The notes: generated by a model not told the origin, from the sequence alone. A DNA stretch of 40,552 nucleotides from Clostridiales bacterium (GCA_902363045.1 CABIYX010000029.1:1-40552); one strand, 5' to 3'; counted from the stretch's first letter, positions 6,782 to 18,210 are shown. Made by a program: numbers and translations.

Positions 6782-7834
6782 ATGAAACTATTTCAAAAGA
6801 CATCGGTGGCAGTGGCGCTGACCGTGGTGATGATCGCCGCGGCCATCGGGATCGGCCAGGTGCGGGGGAGCAGCGCTCCGGCGGTCCCTCAGGCTGCTGG
6901 GCTTGACAAGTCGCTGTCCACAAGCAGCTACGCCACCTGGATCAGCGACGAGGCCGAGGTGCTCTCTGACCAGGAGGAGCAGCAGATCTGTCTCTATAAC
7001 GCCAACTGGGTGGCCCGGTATGACAGCCTCATCGCTGTGGCTACTGTGCGGGAGGTGTCCGGCGATATTGCCGACTACGCCTATGCACTGGGAGAGCAGA
7101 TCCAGCTGGGAGCGGCGGACGGCATCCTGGTGGTGGATACCGGGACCAACAACTGCTATCTGGCAGTGGGGCCCGACTATCCCATGACGGATGAGCAGGT
7201 GACCTCCCATTTGGACCGCTACCTGTATGAGAACGCCATGGCCGGACAGTTCGGCACGGGAGTGCTGAGCCTGTTTGACGGGATCAATCAGTTCTATGTA
7301 GAAAATTACGGTCTGGGCTATCTGGAGACGAGTCAGAACGCCTATGGCGGCCGGAGCACCGGCGAGGCGGTCATGTCTCTGGTGGTGCTGCTGGTCATCC
7401 TGGTGGTCATTGCCAGCGTGGTCGATCATCTGCGGTATACCTCCTACCGGCAGCGGTACTATGGGGTGCCCAATCCTCCCTATCTGTTCCGGCCCATCCT
7501 GTTCTGGCACGGGCCCGCCTATGGCTGGTACCGGCGCCGCTGGCGCAGACCGCCTCCCCCGCCCCCCAGACCTCCGAGAGGACCCGGCGGCTTCGGCGGT
7601 CCGGGCGGCGGCGGCTTCAATGGCTTCCAGGGGCCCAGAGGAGGCTCCGGTTCCAGACCTGGCGGCTTTTCCGGCGGCACCCGGGGCGGAGGTTTTTCCC
7701 GGGGCGGCGGCTTCGGAGGCGGCTTCAGCGGGGGGAGCTGGGGCGGAGGCTTCTCCGGTGGCTCCCGAGGCGGCGGCTTCTCCCGAGGGGGCGGCTTTGG
7801 CGGCGGCTCCCGGGGCGGCGGCTTTGGGCGCTGA
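6782..7834 (+). CDS. TPM-domain membrane protein with Gly/Arg-rich tail
   Basis: 350 aa. An N-terminal hydrophobic segment (9-29; signal peptide or anchor) is followed by a TPM domain (about 45-175: WISDEAEVLSDQEEQQI, then DGILVVDTGTNNCYLAVG), one membrane segment (about 195-214), a Tyr/Arg/Pro-rich stretch, a run of six prolines, and about 85 residues of GGGF/RGGGF repeats to the end. This matches extracytoplasmic TPM proteins whose C-terminus is glycine-rich and disordered. It follows telA by 68 bp and closes the operon with a strong terminator. The function of the tail is unknown; its repeats make it a likely site of length variation between strains. Confidence 0.8.
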   Translation: MKLFQKTSVAVALTVVMIAAAIGIGQVRGSSAPAVPQAAGLDKSLSTSSYATWISDEAEVLSDQEEQQICLYNANWVARYDSLIAVATVREVSGDIADYAYALGEQIQLGAADGILVVDTGTNNCYLAVGPDYPMTDEQVTSHLDRYLYENAMAGQFGTGVLSLFDGINQFYVENYGLGYLETSQNAYGGRSTGEAVMSLVVLLVILVVIASVVDHLRYTSYRQRYYGVPNPPYLFRPILFWHGPAYGWYRRRWRRPPPPPPRPPRGPGGFGGPGGGGFNGFQGPRGGSGSRPGGFSGGTRGGGFSRGGGFGGGFSGGSWGGGFSGGSRGGGFSRGGGFGGGSRGGGFGR

Positions 7835-7859
7835 GCAGATTGGGATCAAAGAAACGGCT

Positions 7860-7900
7860 ACGGCCACGCTTCTTGGGAAGCGTGGCCGTGATATTTTTTA
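7860..7900 (+). terminator. intrinsic terminator of the telA operon
   Basis: Perfect 13-bp stem (7860-7872 with 7877-7889), TTGG loop, then GATATTTTTTA. Confidence 0.93.
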
Positions 7901-7927
7901 TGGAATGAACAGGGGCGGATACGGAAG

Positions 7928-7958
7928 ATCCGCAATCGGGTGCGAACAATCCGCAATC
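7928..7958. repeat. direct repeat ATCCGCAATC, 21-bp period
   Basis: ATCCGCAATC occurs at 7928-7937 and again at 7949-7958, two helical turns apart and directly upstream of the candidate -35 at 7965. The arrangement suits an activator or repressor binding one face of the DNA. Confidence 0.5.
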
Positions 7959-7964
7959 AAGCGA

Positions 7965-7994
7965 TAGACAGCTCCAGGCGGTTTGTGATATGAT
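7965..7994 (+). promoter_or_regulatory. candidate promoter of CoA-transferase paralogue
   Basis: TAGACA (7965-7970), 18-bp spacer, TATGAT (7989-7994); 43 bp before the chosen start codon. Confidence 0.5.
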
Positions 7995-8037
7995 GTCCAC
8001 AATGGCAGATTTGAAACAGAAAGGCGAGGAGAACAGG

Positions 8038-9354
8038 ATGCACGATTACAGGAACAGATTTGTGACCCCGGAGGCGGCCGCCCAAGCGGTCCGCTCCGGC
8101 GACTGGGTGGACTACGGCTTTGGCGCGGGCTTCCCGGAGCTGATGGACCGGGCGCTTGCCGCCCGGAAGGAGGAGCTGAAGGACGTGAAGATCCGCGGCG
8201 GACTGGTGATCCGGCCCCGGATCGAGGTGGTGGAGTGCGACCCGGAGCAGTCCGCCTTCACCTATTACAGCTGGCACATCGGGGACTATGAGCGCAAGCT
8301 GCAGAGCAGGGGGCTGGTGAAGTTCCTGCCCATGATGCTCCGGGCCCTGCCGGAGCTGTACCGCAGCTATATCCGGGTGGATGTGGCATTTGTGCCCGTC
8401 TCCCGGCCGGACGGGGAGGGGTACTGCGGCCTGGGTATCTCCAACTATGCCTGGCGCACCATTTTTGAGAATGCCCGCACGGTGATCTTTGAGATCAACG
8501 AGCATCTGCCCAGGCTCCAGGGGGTGAATGGCTCCCACCGGGTACACCTGTCGGAGGCCGACTACATCGTGGAGGGCGTCCATGAGCCTCTGCCCCTGCG
8601 CACCTATAAGGAGCCCTCCCCGGTGGACATCCAGATCGCCCGGAATGTGGTGGCGGAGATCCCGGACGGGGCGGTGCTGGGCCTGGGCGTGGGCGGCGTC
8701 CCCTTCACCGTGGCCAAAATGCTGGCGGAGTCGGATCGGAAGGACCTGGGCTGCTGGACGGGCACCATCAGCGACGCCTTTTTGGCGCTCCACAAGGCGG
8801 GGAAGCTGACCAACGCCCGGAAGGAGGTGGATACGGGGTATTCCACCTGGAACCTGGCCATGGGCTCTCAGGAGCTGTACGACTGGCTGGAGGATGAGCC
8901 GGACCGGTTCTATCCCGGAGATGTGGACCATGTCCACGCCCCGGAGCGTATGGGGCGGCTGAGCAGCTTCATCAGCATCAATGGCGGGGTGCAGCTGGAC
9001 CTTATGGGACAGGAGAACGCGGAGTCGGTGGGCAGCAGGCAGCTGTCCGGCATCGGCGGGCAGATGGACTTTTTGGAGGGGGCCTTCCGCTCCAAGGGGG
9101 GACGGGGGTATATCTGCCTGAATTCCTCCAGACGGGATAAGGAGGGGAATCTGAGGTCCAACATTGTTCCTACCATCCCCGGGGGCAGTACCATTTCCGT
9201 TCCTCGCACCATGATCGAGTGTGTGGCGACCGAGTACGGGGTGGCCCATCTGGCAGGCCTCTCTCTGGGGGAGCGCGCCGCCGCCATGGCGTCTATTGCT
9301 CATCCGGATTTCCGGGAGGAGCTGGCCCGGTATGCCAGGGACAATTTCCGTTAA
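8038..9354 (+). CDS. acetyl-CoA hydrolase/transferase-family protein lacking the catalytic Glu
   Basis: 438 aa, collinear over its whole length with the But enzyme encoded at 30736-32076 (shared landmarks [96 protein letters not shown]). The family's covalent catalyst is a Glu in H-T-E, E245 in the But copy; here the aligned stretch reads W-T-G (240-242), so both the His and the Glu are missing. The segment [11 protein letters not shown] is also changed, to RPDGEGYCGLG. The fold should be kept, but CoA transfer by the usual glutamyl-CoA route is not expected. Start: ATG 8038 (MHDYRNRF) with GAGGAG upstream; an earlier in-frame ATG at 7990 overlaps the -10 box. It forms a single-gene unit. Confidence 0.85.
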   Translation: MHDYRNRFVTPEAAAQAVRSGDWVDYGFGAGFPELMDRALAARKEELKDVKIRGGLVIRPRIEVVECDPEQSAFTYYSWHIGDYERKLQSRGLVKFLPMMLRALPELYRSYIRVDVAFVPVSRPDGEGYCGLGISNYAWRTIFENARTVIFEINEHLPRLQGVNGSHRVHLSEADYIVEGVHEPLPLRTYKEPSPVDIQIARNVVAEIPDGAVLGLGVGGVPFTVAKMLAESDRKDLGCWTGTISDAFLALHKAGKLTNARKEVDTGYSTWNLAMGSQELYDWLEDEPDRFYPGDVDHVHAPERMGRLSSFISINGGVQLDLMGQENAESVGSRQLSGIGGQMDFLEGAFRSKGGRGYICLNSSRRDKEGNLRSNIVPTIPGGSTISVPRTMIECVATEYGVAHLAGLSLGERAAAMASIAHPDFREELARYARDNFR

Positions 9355-9393
9355 AAGCATTTGAACCTGTGAGCTTCGGGCGGAAGAAGCCAA

Positions 9394-9430
9394 AACGCCG
9401 GCCGCGCTTTTGATCAGCGCGGCCGGCGTT
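9394..9430. terminator. bidirectional terminator, convergent genes
   Basis: Perfect 14-bp stem (9394-9407 with 9417-9430) between the CoA-transferase paralogue and the convergent nitroreductase gene. T tracts are short in both directions. Confidence 0.7.
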
Positions 9431-9452
9431 GTTCTATCCATCGGGGGAGGGG

Positions 9453-9998
9453 TCACCACTGGTTATATCCCAGGATCTCCTCCAGGGGCTTGCGGTCCTT
9501 CCGCTGGGCGGGGACGTCCTGGGCGGGATAGCCTACGGCGATGGCCAGACGGGCGGTGCGGTCCTCCGGAATGTGGAAGGCCCGGTGCATTTTTTCCTGG
9601 CTCATTACGCCGATCATGCAGGTGCCCAGCCCCAGGGCGGTGGCCGCATAGCACAGGCCCATCGCCGCCATGCCGATGTCCATCTGAGAGAAATATTGGC
9701 TGCCGTACCGCTCTCCCACGCCGGGCTTAAGGCGGGCCTTCTCCTCACAGATCAGGATGAAGGCGGGGACCTTGTCCCCCCAGGGACAGCCGGTGAGACC
9801 GTCGTCTACCAGGGCGTCCACCATTTTGGCCTTGGCCCCGGCCTCGTCCACCACGATGAAGTGCCAGGGCTGGGAGTTGCAGGCGCTGGGGGAGAGGCGG
9901 GCGGTGTCCACCAGCCGGGTGAGCAGATCCCGGGGGACCGGCTTGGGCGCGAAGGACCGGCAACTCTTCCGCTGCCGCTGCAACGATTCAAAATCCAT
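9453..9998 (-). CDS. nitroreductase family protein
   Basis: 181 aa. An FMN-dependent NAD(P)H oxidoreductase fold, usually a homodimer. N-terminal FMN-phosphate motif QRQRKSCRSF (7-16), the SPSACNSQPWHFIVV segment (36-50), and GLCYAATALGLGTCMIG near 113-129 that builds the dimer/flavin cleft; the conserved C-terminal AVGYPAQDVPAQRKDRKP is also present. The physiological substrate cannot be told from sequence. It stands alone on the minus strand between secA and a convergent gene. Confidence 0.9.
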   Translation of the reverse strand: MDFESLQRQRKSCRSFAPKPVPRDLLTRLVDTARLSPSACNSQPWHFIVVDEAGAKAKMVDALVDDGLTGCPWGDKVPAFILICEEKARLKPGVGERYGSQYFSQMDIGMAAMGLCYAATALGLGTCMIGVMSQEKMHRAFHIPEDRTARLAIAVGYPAQDVPAQRKDRKPLEEILGYNQW

Positions 9999-10062
9999 AA
10001 AAATCGCTCCTTTTCAACCGTTTCTGCGTATTAGGCGTGGGGAAAAACGGGCCTATGCCCAA

Positions 10063-10094
10063 GACGCAGGCGTTTTTTGAAAAACGCCTGCGTC
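10063..10094 (-). terminator. terminator of secA
   Basis: 14-bp stem (10063-10076 with 10081-10094), with A/T runs next to the loop. It lies 17 bp past the secA stop. Confidence 0.75.
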
Positions 10095-10110
10095 CTTGTG
10101 CATGAATGGA

Positions 10111-12867
<2,757 letters not shown>

Positions 12868-12972
12868 AAACACACCTCAATGTTGTAGCGCTTCATCGCA
12901 GGATCTATTTCCAGCGCCGGGTCCTCCAAAAAGGAAGGCTGCCTGAGGGCATACCTGGGCGCATTATGTTTT

Positions 12973-12978
12973 AGTATA
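12973..12978 (-). promoter_or_regulatory. -10 element of secA promoter
   Basis: TATACT on the minus strand with an extended TGG just upstream; no good -35 at the right distance. Position is 106 bp before the secA start. Confidence 0.5.
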
Positions 12979-13093
12979 CCATATTTACACGCCGGAAAAA
13001 AGAGCAAATTGTAAACTTCATACCACAATCTGACCAATTTTCCGGAGTCGATTTTTGAATTTCCGCCGCAGGTGTATAAATGTGCGCCTGGGG

Positions 13094-13122
13094 TTGACAT
13101 TCCGGGGGCTTTGTGGTAACGT
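13094..13122 (+). promoter_or_regulatory. promoter of riboswitch-AGCS transcript
   Basis: TTGACA (13094-13099), 17-bp spacer, TAACGT (13117-13122) with extended TGG. It is placed to start the transcript just before the glycine aptamers. Confidence 0.75.
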
Positions 13123-13149
13123 ATGCAATACAAGTGAACAGGACAAACG

Positions 13150-13336
13150 AAGCGTGCAGGAAAAGCGCGGGTTCCCGCCTACCGAAGGAGTAACACTCTC
13201 AGGTGTCCGGTCCACTGGGCTGGGATGAGGACTGTACGTGGATGTGACTCTGGAGAAGCTCGACGAACGAGTGCCGAAGGTGCAATGCGGGACCGGCTCA
13301 GCCCCCGTAAATCTCTCAGGCAAAAGGACAGAGACG
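13150..13336 (+). promoter_or_regulatory. tandem glycine riboswitch
   Basis: Two consecutive aptamers with the gcvT-element landmarks: aptamer 1 has ACCGAAGGAGTAA then CTCTCAGGTGTC and GATGAGGAC; aptamer 2 has CTCTGGAGAAGC, GTGCCGAAGGTGCAA, then ATCTCTCAGGCAAAAGGACAGAGA. This is the classical tandem architecture. It sits between a good promoter and a terminator in front of an AGCS transporter, a known arrangement in which glycine controls its own transport. A long plus-strand frame passes through it but begins inside the aptamer and is not coding. Confidence 0.93.
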
Positions 13337-13341
13337 AAGAA

Positions 13342-13387
13342 AGCGCCCCTGCCGCGCCCATTGGGTCCGGCTGGAGGGTGTTTTTTC
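13342..13387 (+). terminator. riboswitch terminator
   Basis: An imperfect GC-rich hairpin (about 13342-13378) runs straight into six T (13381-13386), 50-75 bp after aptamer 2 and before the AGCS start. It is the likely regulated terminator of the expression platform. Confidence 0.7.
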
Positions 13388-13459
13388 CGCAATGTTTTCG
13401 GACCGTGGAGCGTGCTCCCCGGTCTGTTTTTTTGTTCAGAAAAGGAGAGGGATCAAATC

Positions 13460-14875
13460 ATGTTAGAGTCTTTGGAAGCGGCACTGTACCCCATTGTAGT
13501 CAACATCAATACCTATCTGTCCAGCTATATCCTGGTCTTCCTGCTCATCGGCGTGGGCCTGTTTTACAGCATCCGCACCCGCTTTGTACAGGTGCGCTGC
13601 TTCGGCGAGGGGATGCGGAAGGTATTCGGCAACCTGAGCCTCCGGGGCGGGAAGCAGGAGCACGGGATGAGCTCCTTCCAGGCCCTGGCCACCGCCATTG
13701 CCGCCCAGGTGGGCACCGGCAATATCGTGGGCGGATCGGGCGCGATCCTGGCCGGCGGTCCCGGCGCCATCTTCTGGATGTGGGTCATCGCCTTCTTTGG
13801 CATGGCGACCATTTACGCGGAGGCCACCCTGGCCATTGAGACCCGTCAGAAGGATTCTGACGGCTCCTACCGCGGCGGCCCGGTGTACTATATCACCACT
13901 GCCTTCAAGGGCGGCTTCGGGAAGTTCCTGGCTGGATTTTTTGCGGTTGCCATCATCCTGGCGCTGGGCTTCATGGGCTGTATGGTACAGTCCAACTCCA
14001 TTGGTTCCACCTTTGAGACTGCCTTCGGCGTGCCCTCCTGGATCGTGGGCATCGTGCTGGTGGTGATCTGCGGGTTCATCTTTGTGGGAGGCGTGCAGCG
14101 TCTGGCCTCCGTCACCGAGAAGATCGTCCCCATCATGGCAGCCATTTTCCTGGGCGGAGCCCTGGTGGTGCTGGTGATGCGGGCCAAGTACATCCCTGAT
14201 ACCTTTGCTATGATCTTCCAGTATGCCTTCCAGCCCCAGGCCATCATCGGCGGCGGCTTTGGCTATGCGCTGAAGGAGGCCATCAGCCAGGGCGCCAAGC
14301 GCGGGCTGTTCTCCAACGAGGCCGGTATGGGCTCCACCCCCCACGCCCACGCCCAGGCGAACGTGACCGATCCCCATGACCAGGCTGTGGTGGCGATGGT
14401 CAGCGTGTTCATCGATACCTTCGTGGTGCTCACCCTCAACGCACTGGTGGTCATCTCCACCCTGTATACCGAGGGCGGCCCTCTGGCCAATGGCTATACC
14501 GGCGCAGTCACCGAGACGTTGAACAAGACCAATCTGGCCCAGACCGCCTTCGGTGTGGTCTTTGGGACAGAGGCCGGAGCCATGTTTGTGGCGGTCTGCC
14601 TGTTCTTCTTTGCCTTCTCCACCGTGCTCAGCTGGAACCTGTTCGGTAAGATCAACGCGGTCTATCTGTTTGGGAAAAAGGCGGTCCCCGTCTACTCCGT
14701 CATCGCCCTGGTGTTCATCTTTATGGGCACCCTGATGTCCAACGACCTGGTGTGGGAGCTGACCGATATGTTCAACAACCTGATGGTTATCCCCAATGCC
14801 ATCGCCCTGTTTGCCCTGTCCAATCTTGTGGTGCGGGTGACCGACCGGAAGAGGGCGGCCGGGAAGAAGGGGTGA
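13460..14875 (+). CDS. sodium:alanine/glycine symporter, AGCS family
   Basis: 471 aa with about ten or eleven hydrophobic segments. Family motifs: SFQALATAIAAQVGTGNIVGG at the first third, GGPVYYI, and QGAKRGLFSNEAGMGSTPHAHA, which follows the central helices. It imports alanine or glycine with Na+. The tandem glycine riboswitch directly upstream supports glycine as the substrate that matters. Start ATG 13460 with AAAGGAGAGG upstream. Confidence 0.95.
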   Translation: MLESLEAALYPIVVNINTYLSSYILVFLLIGVGLFYSIRTRFVQVRCFGEGMRKVFGNLSLRGGKQEHGMSSFQALATAIAAQVGTGNIVGGSGAILAGGPGAIFWMWVIAFFGMATIYAEATLAIETRQKDSDGSYRGGPVYYITTAFKGGFGKFLAGFFAVAIILALGFMGCMVQSNSIGSTFETAFGVPSWIVGIVLVVICGFIFVGGVQRLASVTEKIVPIMAAIFLGGALVVLVMRAKYIPDTFAMIFQYAFQPQAIIGGGFGYALKEAISQGAKRGLFSNEAGMGSTPHAHAQANVTDPHDQAVVAMVSVFIDTFVVLTLNALVVISTLYTEGGPLANGYTGAVTETLNKTNLAQTAFGVVFGTEAGAMFVAVCLFFFAFSTVLSWNLFGKINAVYLFGKKAVPVYSVIALVFIFMGTLMSNDLVWELTDMFNNLMVIPNAIALFALSNLVVRVTDRKRAAGKKG

Positions 14876-14941
14876 GCGGACCGGGCGTTCTGACCGGAAT
14901 GCTTCCCCTCGATCCGGGCATCTCTTTGTAAAAAATGCTGA

Positions 14942-14985
14942 AACAGCACTCCGCCTCTTGACAGGGGACGGAGTGCTGTTGTATT
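14942..14985 (+). terminator. terminator after AGCS symporter
   Basis: 12-bp perfect stem (14942-14953 with 14969-14980) with a 15-nt loop and a weak T tract (GTATT). Confidence 0.6.
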
Positions 14986-14992
14986 CTGAGCG

Positions 14993-15064
14993 CGGATCAT
15001 ATAACTGACGGAAGTGGTGGAACCACGGGGAGTATGATCGTCGTGTTTGCCGACCGTCTGGGCG
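14993..15064 (+). promoter_or_regulatory. ZTP/ZMP riboswitch (pfl motif)
   Basis: P1 is formed by GATCATA (14995-15001) and TATGATC (15033-15039). Inside are CTGACGGAAGTGG and AACCACGGGGAG, the conserved first half of the pfl motif. A linker then leads to GCCGACCGTCTGGGC (15050-15064), the conserved second half that forms the pseudoknot. The class senses ZTP/ZMP, which accumulate when 10-formyl-tetrahydrofolate is low. It precedes pflA-pflB, the setting that gave the motif its name. Confidence 0.85.
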
Positions 15065-15110
15065 CCGAAAAGGGCCCGGAAGGGCGGCTTTTTTGCGCCC
15101 TTTTTTGCCC
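15062..15110 (+). terminator. expression platform terminator(s) of the ZTP riboswitch
   Basis: Just after the aptamer, a GCCC-GGAA-GGGC hairpin within GCCG...CGGC is followed by six T (15091-15096). A second possible stem, AAGGGCG with CGCCCTT, is followed by TTTTG. Either can end transcription when ligand is absent, because the 3' strand of the aptamer overlaps the first stem. Confidence 0.7.
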
Positions 15111-15143
15111 AAATCCACGTTTTCAGAACAGGAGGGAGCTATT

Positions 15144-15860
15144 TTGACCGGATATATCCATTCCCTGGAGAGCATGGGCCTGGTGGACGGGCCCGGGGTG
15201 CGCTGCGTGGTATTTCTCCAGGGCTGCCCCCTCCGGTGTCTCTACTGCCACAATCCGGATACCCAGACGGCGGAGGGGGGCGAGGCGGTGGAGCCGGAGG
15301 CACTGGTCCGGCGGCTGCTGCGCTTCCGGCCCTACTTCGACCGCTCCGGCGGCGGGGTGACCTTTTCCGGCGGGGAGCCGCTGCTCCAGCCGGAGTTTCT
15401 GGCGGAGTGCCTGGCATGGCTCCACAGGGCCGGGGTCCACACCTGCCTGGATACCTCCGGGGCGGGCCTGGGGGCGTATGAGGACATTCTGAGACATACG
15501 GATCTGGTCCTTTATGATGTGAAGCATGAGGACCCGGAGCATTACCAGAGGATAACGGGACGCTCCATGGAGCGGACGCTGGACTTTGTGGAGGCCGTGC
15601 GCCAGGCGGGGACGCCCATGTGGGTGCGCCATGTGGTGGTCCCCGGGCTCACCGATCAGGAGGTGCATCTGGCCGCCCTGCGGAGGTATGTGGACACCCT
15701 CCCCAATGTGCAGAGGGTAGAACTGCTCCCCTTCCACAAGCTGGGGGCGGAGAAATACCGGGGGCTGGGCCGCACGGATCCCCTGGCGGAGGTTCCCGCC
15801 ATGGATCCGGAGCGGTGCAGCAAGCTTCAGGAACACTGGTTTTCCGACTTTAACAGGTGA
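15144..15860 (+). CDS. pflA: pyruvate formate-lyase activating enzyme
   Basis: 238 aa radical-SAM enzyme that installs the glycyl radical on PflB. The cluster motif C-x3-C-x2-C is in GCPLRCLYCHNPDT near residues 27-40, preceded by the family signature ESMGLVDGPGVR; the SAM-binding GGGVTFSGGEPLLQ follows. Start is TTG 15144, 7 bp after AGGAGGG. An upstream in-frame ATG (15093) lies inside the riboswitch terminator and would add 17 non-conserved residues. It lies 50 bp before pflB and shares its riboswitch. Confidence 0.95.
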   Translation: MTGYIHSLESMGLVDGPGVRCVVFLQGCPLRCLYCHNPDTQTAEGGEAVEPEALVRRLLRFRPYFDRSGGGVTFSGGEPLLQPEFLAECLAWLHRAGVHTCLDTSGAGLGAYEDILRHTDLVLYDVKHEDPEHYQRITGRSMERTLDFVEAVRQAGTPMWVRHVVVPGLTDQEVHLAALRRYVDTLPNVQRVELLPFHKLGAEKYRGLGRTDPLAEVPAMDPERCSKLQEHWFSDFNR

Positions 15861-15910
15861 AATCGATATAAAATAAAATTTGGATGATATGTATAGAGGA
15901 GGATTTTATC

Positions 15911-18148
15911 ATGGTGATGCAGGATCAGGCGTGGAACGGCTTTGCCGCCGGCGAGTGGCAGCGCTCCATTGACGTGCGTTCCTTTATTCAGAAGAACTGG
16001 ACCCCGTATCTGGGGGATGACGCCTTTCTGACCGGCCCCACCCGGCGCACGAAGGCGGTGTGGAAGCGGTGCGAGGAGCTGCTGCTTCAGGAACTGAAGA
16101 ACGGGATCCTGGATGTGGATACCCACCGGGTGTCCGGCATCGACAACTACGCCCCCGGCTATATCGACAAGGAAAATGAGGTTATTGTGGGCCTTCAGAC
16201 GGATGCTCCCTTGAAGCGCATTGTCAACCTGTATGGCGGCACCCGTATGGCCAAGTCTGCCCTGGAGCAGTACGGCTATCAGCTGGACCCGGAGATCGAG
16301 GCCCACTTCACCGAGTATCGCAAGACCCACAATGAGGGCGTCTTTGACGCCTATCCGGAGCGCACCCGGGCCGCCCGCCATGCGGGCCTGCTCACCGGCC
16401 TGCCCGACGCCTACGGACGGGGCCGGATCATCGGAGACTACCGCCGGGTGGCTCTGTACGGCGTGGACCGCCTGATCGAGTGGAAGAAGCAGGATCTGGA
16501 GGAGCTGGACGGCCCCATGGGAGAGGAACGCATCCGCCTGCGGGAGGAGGTTTCTGAGCAGATCCGCGCCCTGGGGAAGATGAAGGACATGGCCTCCCGC
16601 TATGGGGTGGACCTGTCCAAGCCCGCCGCCAACGCCCATGACGCCATCCAGGCCCTGTACATGGCCTATCTGGCGGGCATCAAGGAGAACAATGGGGCCG
16701 CCACCTCCCTGGGCCGCACCTCCACCTTTGTGGACATCTATCTCCAGCGGGATCTGGAGAACGGGGTCATCACTGAGGAGGAGGCCCAGGAGCTGGTGGA
16801 CCAGTTCATCATCAAGCTGCGCCTGGTGCGGCATCTGCGCACCCCGGAGTACAACGAGCTCTTTGGCGGCGACCCCACCTGGGTCACCGAGTCCATCGGC
16901 GGCATGAGCATTGGGGGAAAGACCCTGGTCACCCGCACCTCCTTCCGCTATCTCCACACCCTTACCAACCTGGGCAGCGCGCCTGAGCCCAACCTCACTG
17001 TTCTCTGGTCCGAGCATCTGCCCGAGGGCTTTAAACGCTACTGCGCCAAAATGTCCATTGCGACTGATTCCATTCAGTATGAAAATGATGATGTGATGCG
17101 TCCTGTATATGGCGATGACTACGCAATCGCCTGCTGTGTGTCCGCCATGGCGGTGGGCAAGCAGATGCAGTTCTTCGGGGCCCGGTGCAACATCGCCAAG
17201 TGCCTTCTGTACGCCATCAACGGCGGCGTGGATGAGCGGTCCGGCGCCCGGATCGTCCCCGGCATCCAGCCCATCACCGACGAGGTGCTGGACTATGAGA
17301 AGGTCCGGGAGAATTACAACAAGGTGCTGGCCTACGCTGCCGAGCTGTACGCCGACACGGTGAACATCATCCACTATATGCACGACAAGTACGCCTATGA
17401 GGCCAGCCAGATGGCCCTCCATGACACCAAGGTGGAGCGCCTCACCGCCTTTGGCATCGCCGGACTTTCGGTGGCCGCCGACTCCCTCTCCGCCATCCGG
17501 TACGCCAGGGTGCGTCCCATCCGCAATGAGCAGGGGATCGCGGTGGACTTCGTCACCGAGGGCAGTTTCCCCAAGTACGGAAACGACGATGACCGGGCGG
17601 ATGACGAGGCGGTCTATGTGGTGCGCACCTTCTCTCAGGAACTGAAGAAGCACCCCCTGTACCGGGGGGCCAAGCACACCCTGTCCGCCCTGACCATCAC
17701 CTCCAACGTGATGTACGGGAAAAAGACCGGCTCCACCCCGGACGGCCGCAAGCTGGGCGAGCCGCTGGCCCCCGGAGCCAACCCCATGCACGGCCGGGAT
17801 GTGAACGGAGCCCTGGCCAGCCTGAACTCCGTGGCCAAGATCCCCTATCGGGATGTGTGCCAGGATGGCGTCTCCAACACCTTCTCCATCGTCCCCGAGG
17901 CCCTGGGCAAGGATGAGGCACAGCGGGAGAGCAACCTGGTCTCCATCCTGGACGGCTACTTCTGCCAGGGGGCCCACCACCTGAACGTAAACGTCCTACG
18001 GCGTGAGACCCTCATCGACGCCATGGAGCACCCTGAGCAGTACCCCAGTCTGACCATCCGGGTATCCGGCTACGCGGTGAATTTCAGCCGCCTGTCCCGG
18101 GAGCAGCAGCTGGAGGTCATCCAGCGCACCTTCCACAGCGCCATCTGA
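15911..18148 (+). CDS. pflB: formate C-acetyltransferase (pyruvate formate-lyase)
   Basis: 745 aa, the usual PFL length. It converts pyruvate and CoA to acetyl-CoA and formate. The catalytic cysteine pair is C408-C409 (AIACCVSAM) and the glycyl radical is G720 in [13 protein letters not shown]; the PFL N-terminal domain is intact ([15 protein letters not shown]). ATG 15911 is chosen for GAGGAGG 8 bp upstream; a frame extension starting at 15884 overlaps that site. pflA precedes and a strong terminator follows. It is the main acetyl-CoA supply consistent with butyrate fermentation, and it also yields formate for one-carbon metabolism. Confidence 0.98.
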   Translation: MVMQDQAWNGFAAGEWQRSIDVRSFIQKNWTPYLGDDAFLTGPTRRTKAVWKRCEELLLQELKNGILDVDTHRVSGIDNYAPGYIDKENEVIVGLQTDAPLKRIVNLYGGTRMAKSALEQYGYQLDPEIEAHFTEYRKTHNEGVFDAYPERTRAARHAGLLTGLPDAYGRGRIIGDYRRVALYGVDRLIEWKKQDLEELDGPMGEERIRLREEVSEQIRALGKMKDMASRYGVDLSKPAANAHDAIQALYMAYLAGIKENNGAATSLGRTSTFVDIYLQRDLENGVITEEEAQELVDQFIIKLRLVRHLRTPEYNELFGGDPTWVTESIGGMSIGGKTLVTRTSFRYLHTLTNLGSAPEPNLTVLWSEHLPEGFKRYCAKMSIATDSIQYENDDVMRPVYGDDYAIACCVSAMAVGKQMQFFGARCNIAKCLLYAINGGVDERSGARIVPGIQPITDEVLDYEKVRENYNKVLAYAAELYADTVNIIHYMHDKYAYEASQMALHDTKVERLTAFGIAGLSVAADSLSAIRYARVRPIRNEQGIAVDFVTEGSFPKYGNDDDRADDEAVYVVRTFSQELKKHPLYRGAKHTLSALTITSNVMYGKKTGSTPDGRKLGEPLAPGANPMHGRDVNGALASLNSVAKIPYRDVCQDGVSNTFSIVPEALGKDEAQRESNLVSILDGYFCQGAHHLNVNVLRRETLIDAMEHPEQYPSLTIRVSGYAVNFSRLSREQQLEVIQRTFHSAI

Positions 18149-18210
18149 TGGAGCAAGCGTCCCGGATTTTACAGTGTTCCCCGTTCCATACAGGGATGGG
18201 AACGCACGAA

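Noticed and set aside
6782..7834. Opposite-strand Ala-rich frame over the Gly-rich tail
   Set aside because: Complement of GGC/GGA codon repeats; no start signal or family resemblance.
13238..13459. N-terminal extension of the AGCS symporter
   Set aside because: The extension lies in the glycine riboswitch and its terminator; ATG 13460 has the ribosome site.
15093..15143. ATG 15093 as the pflA start
   Set aside because: It lies in the riboswitch terminator and lacks a ribosome site; TTG 15144 follows AGGAGGG at 7 bp and begins the conserved sequence.
15827..17980. 717-codon minus-strand frame opposite pflB
   Set aside because: Antisense shadow; PflB has both active-site motifs intact.
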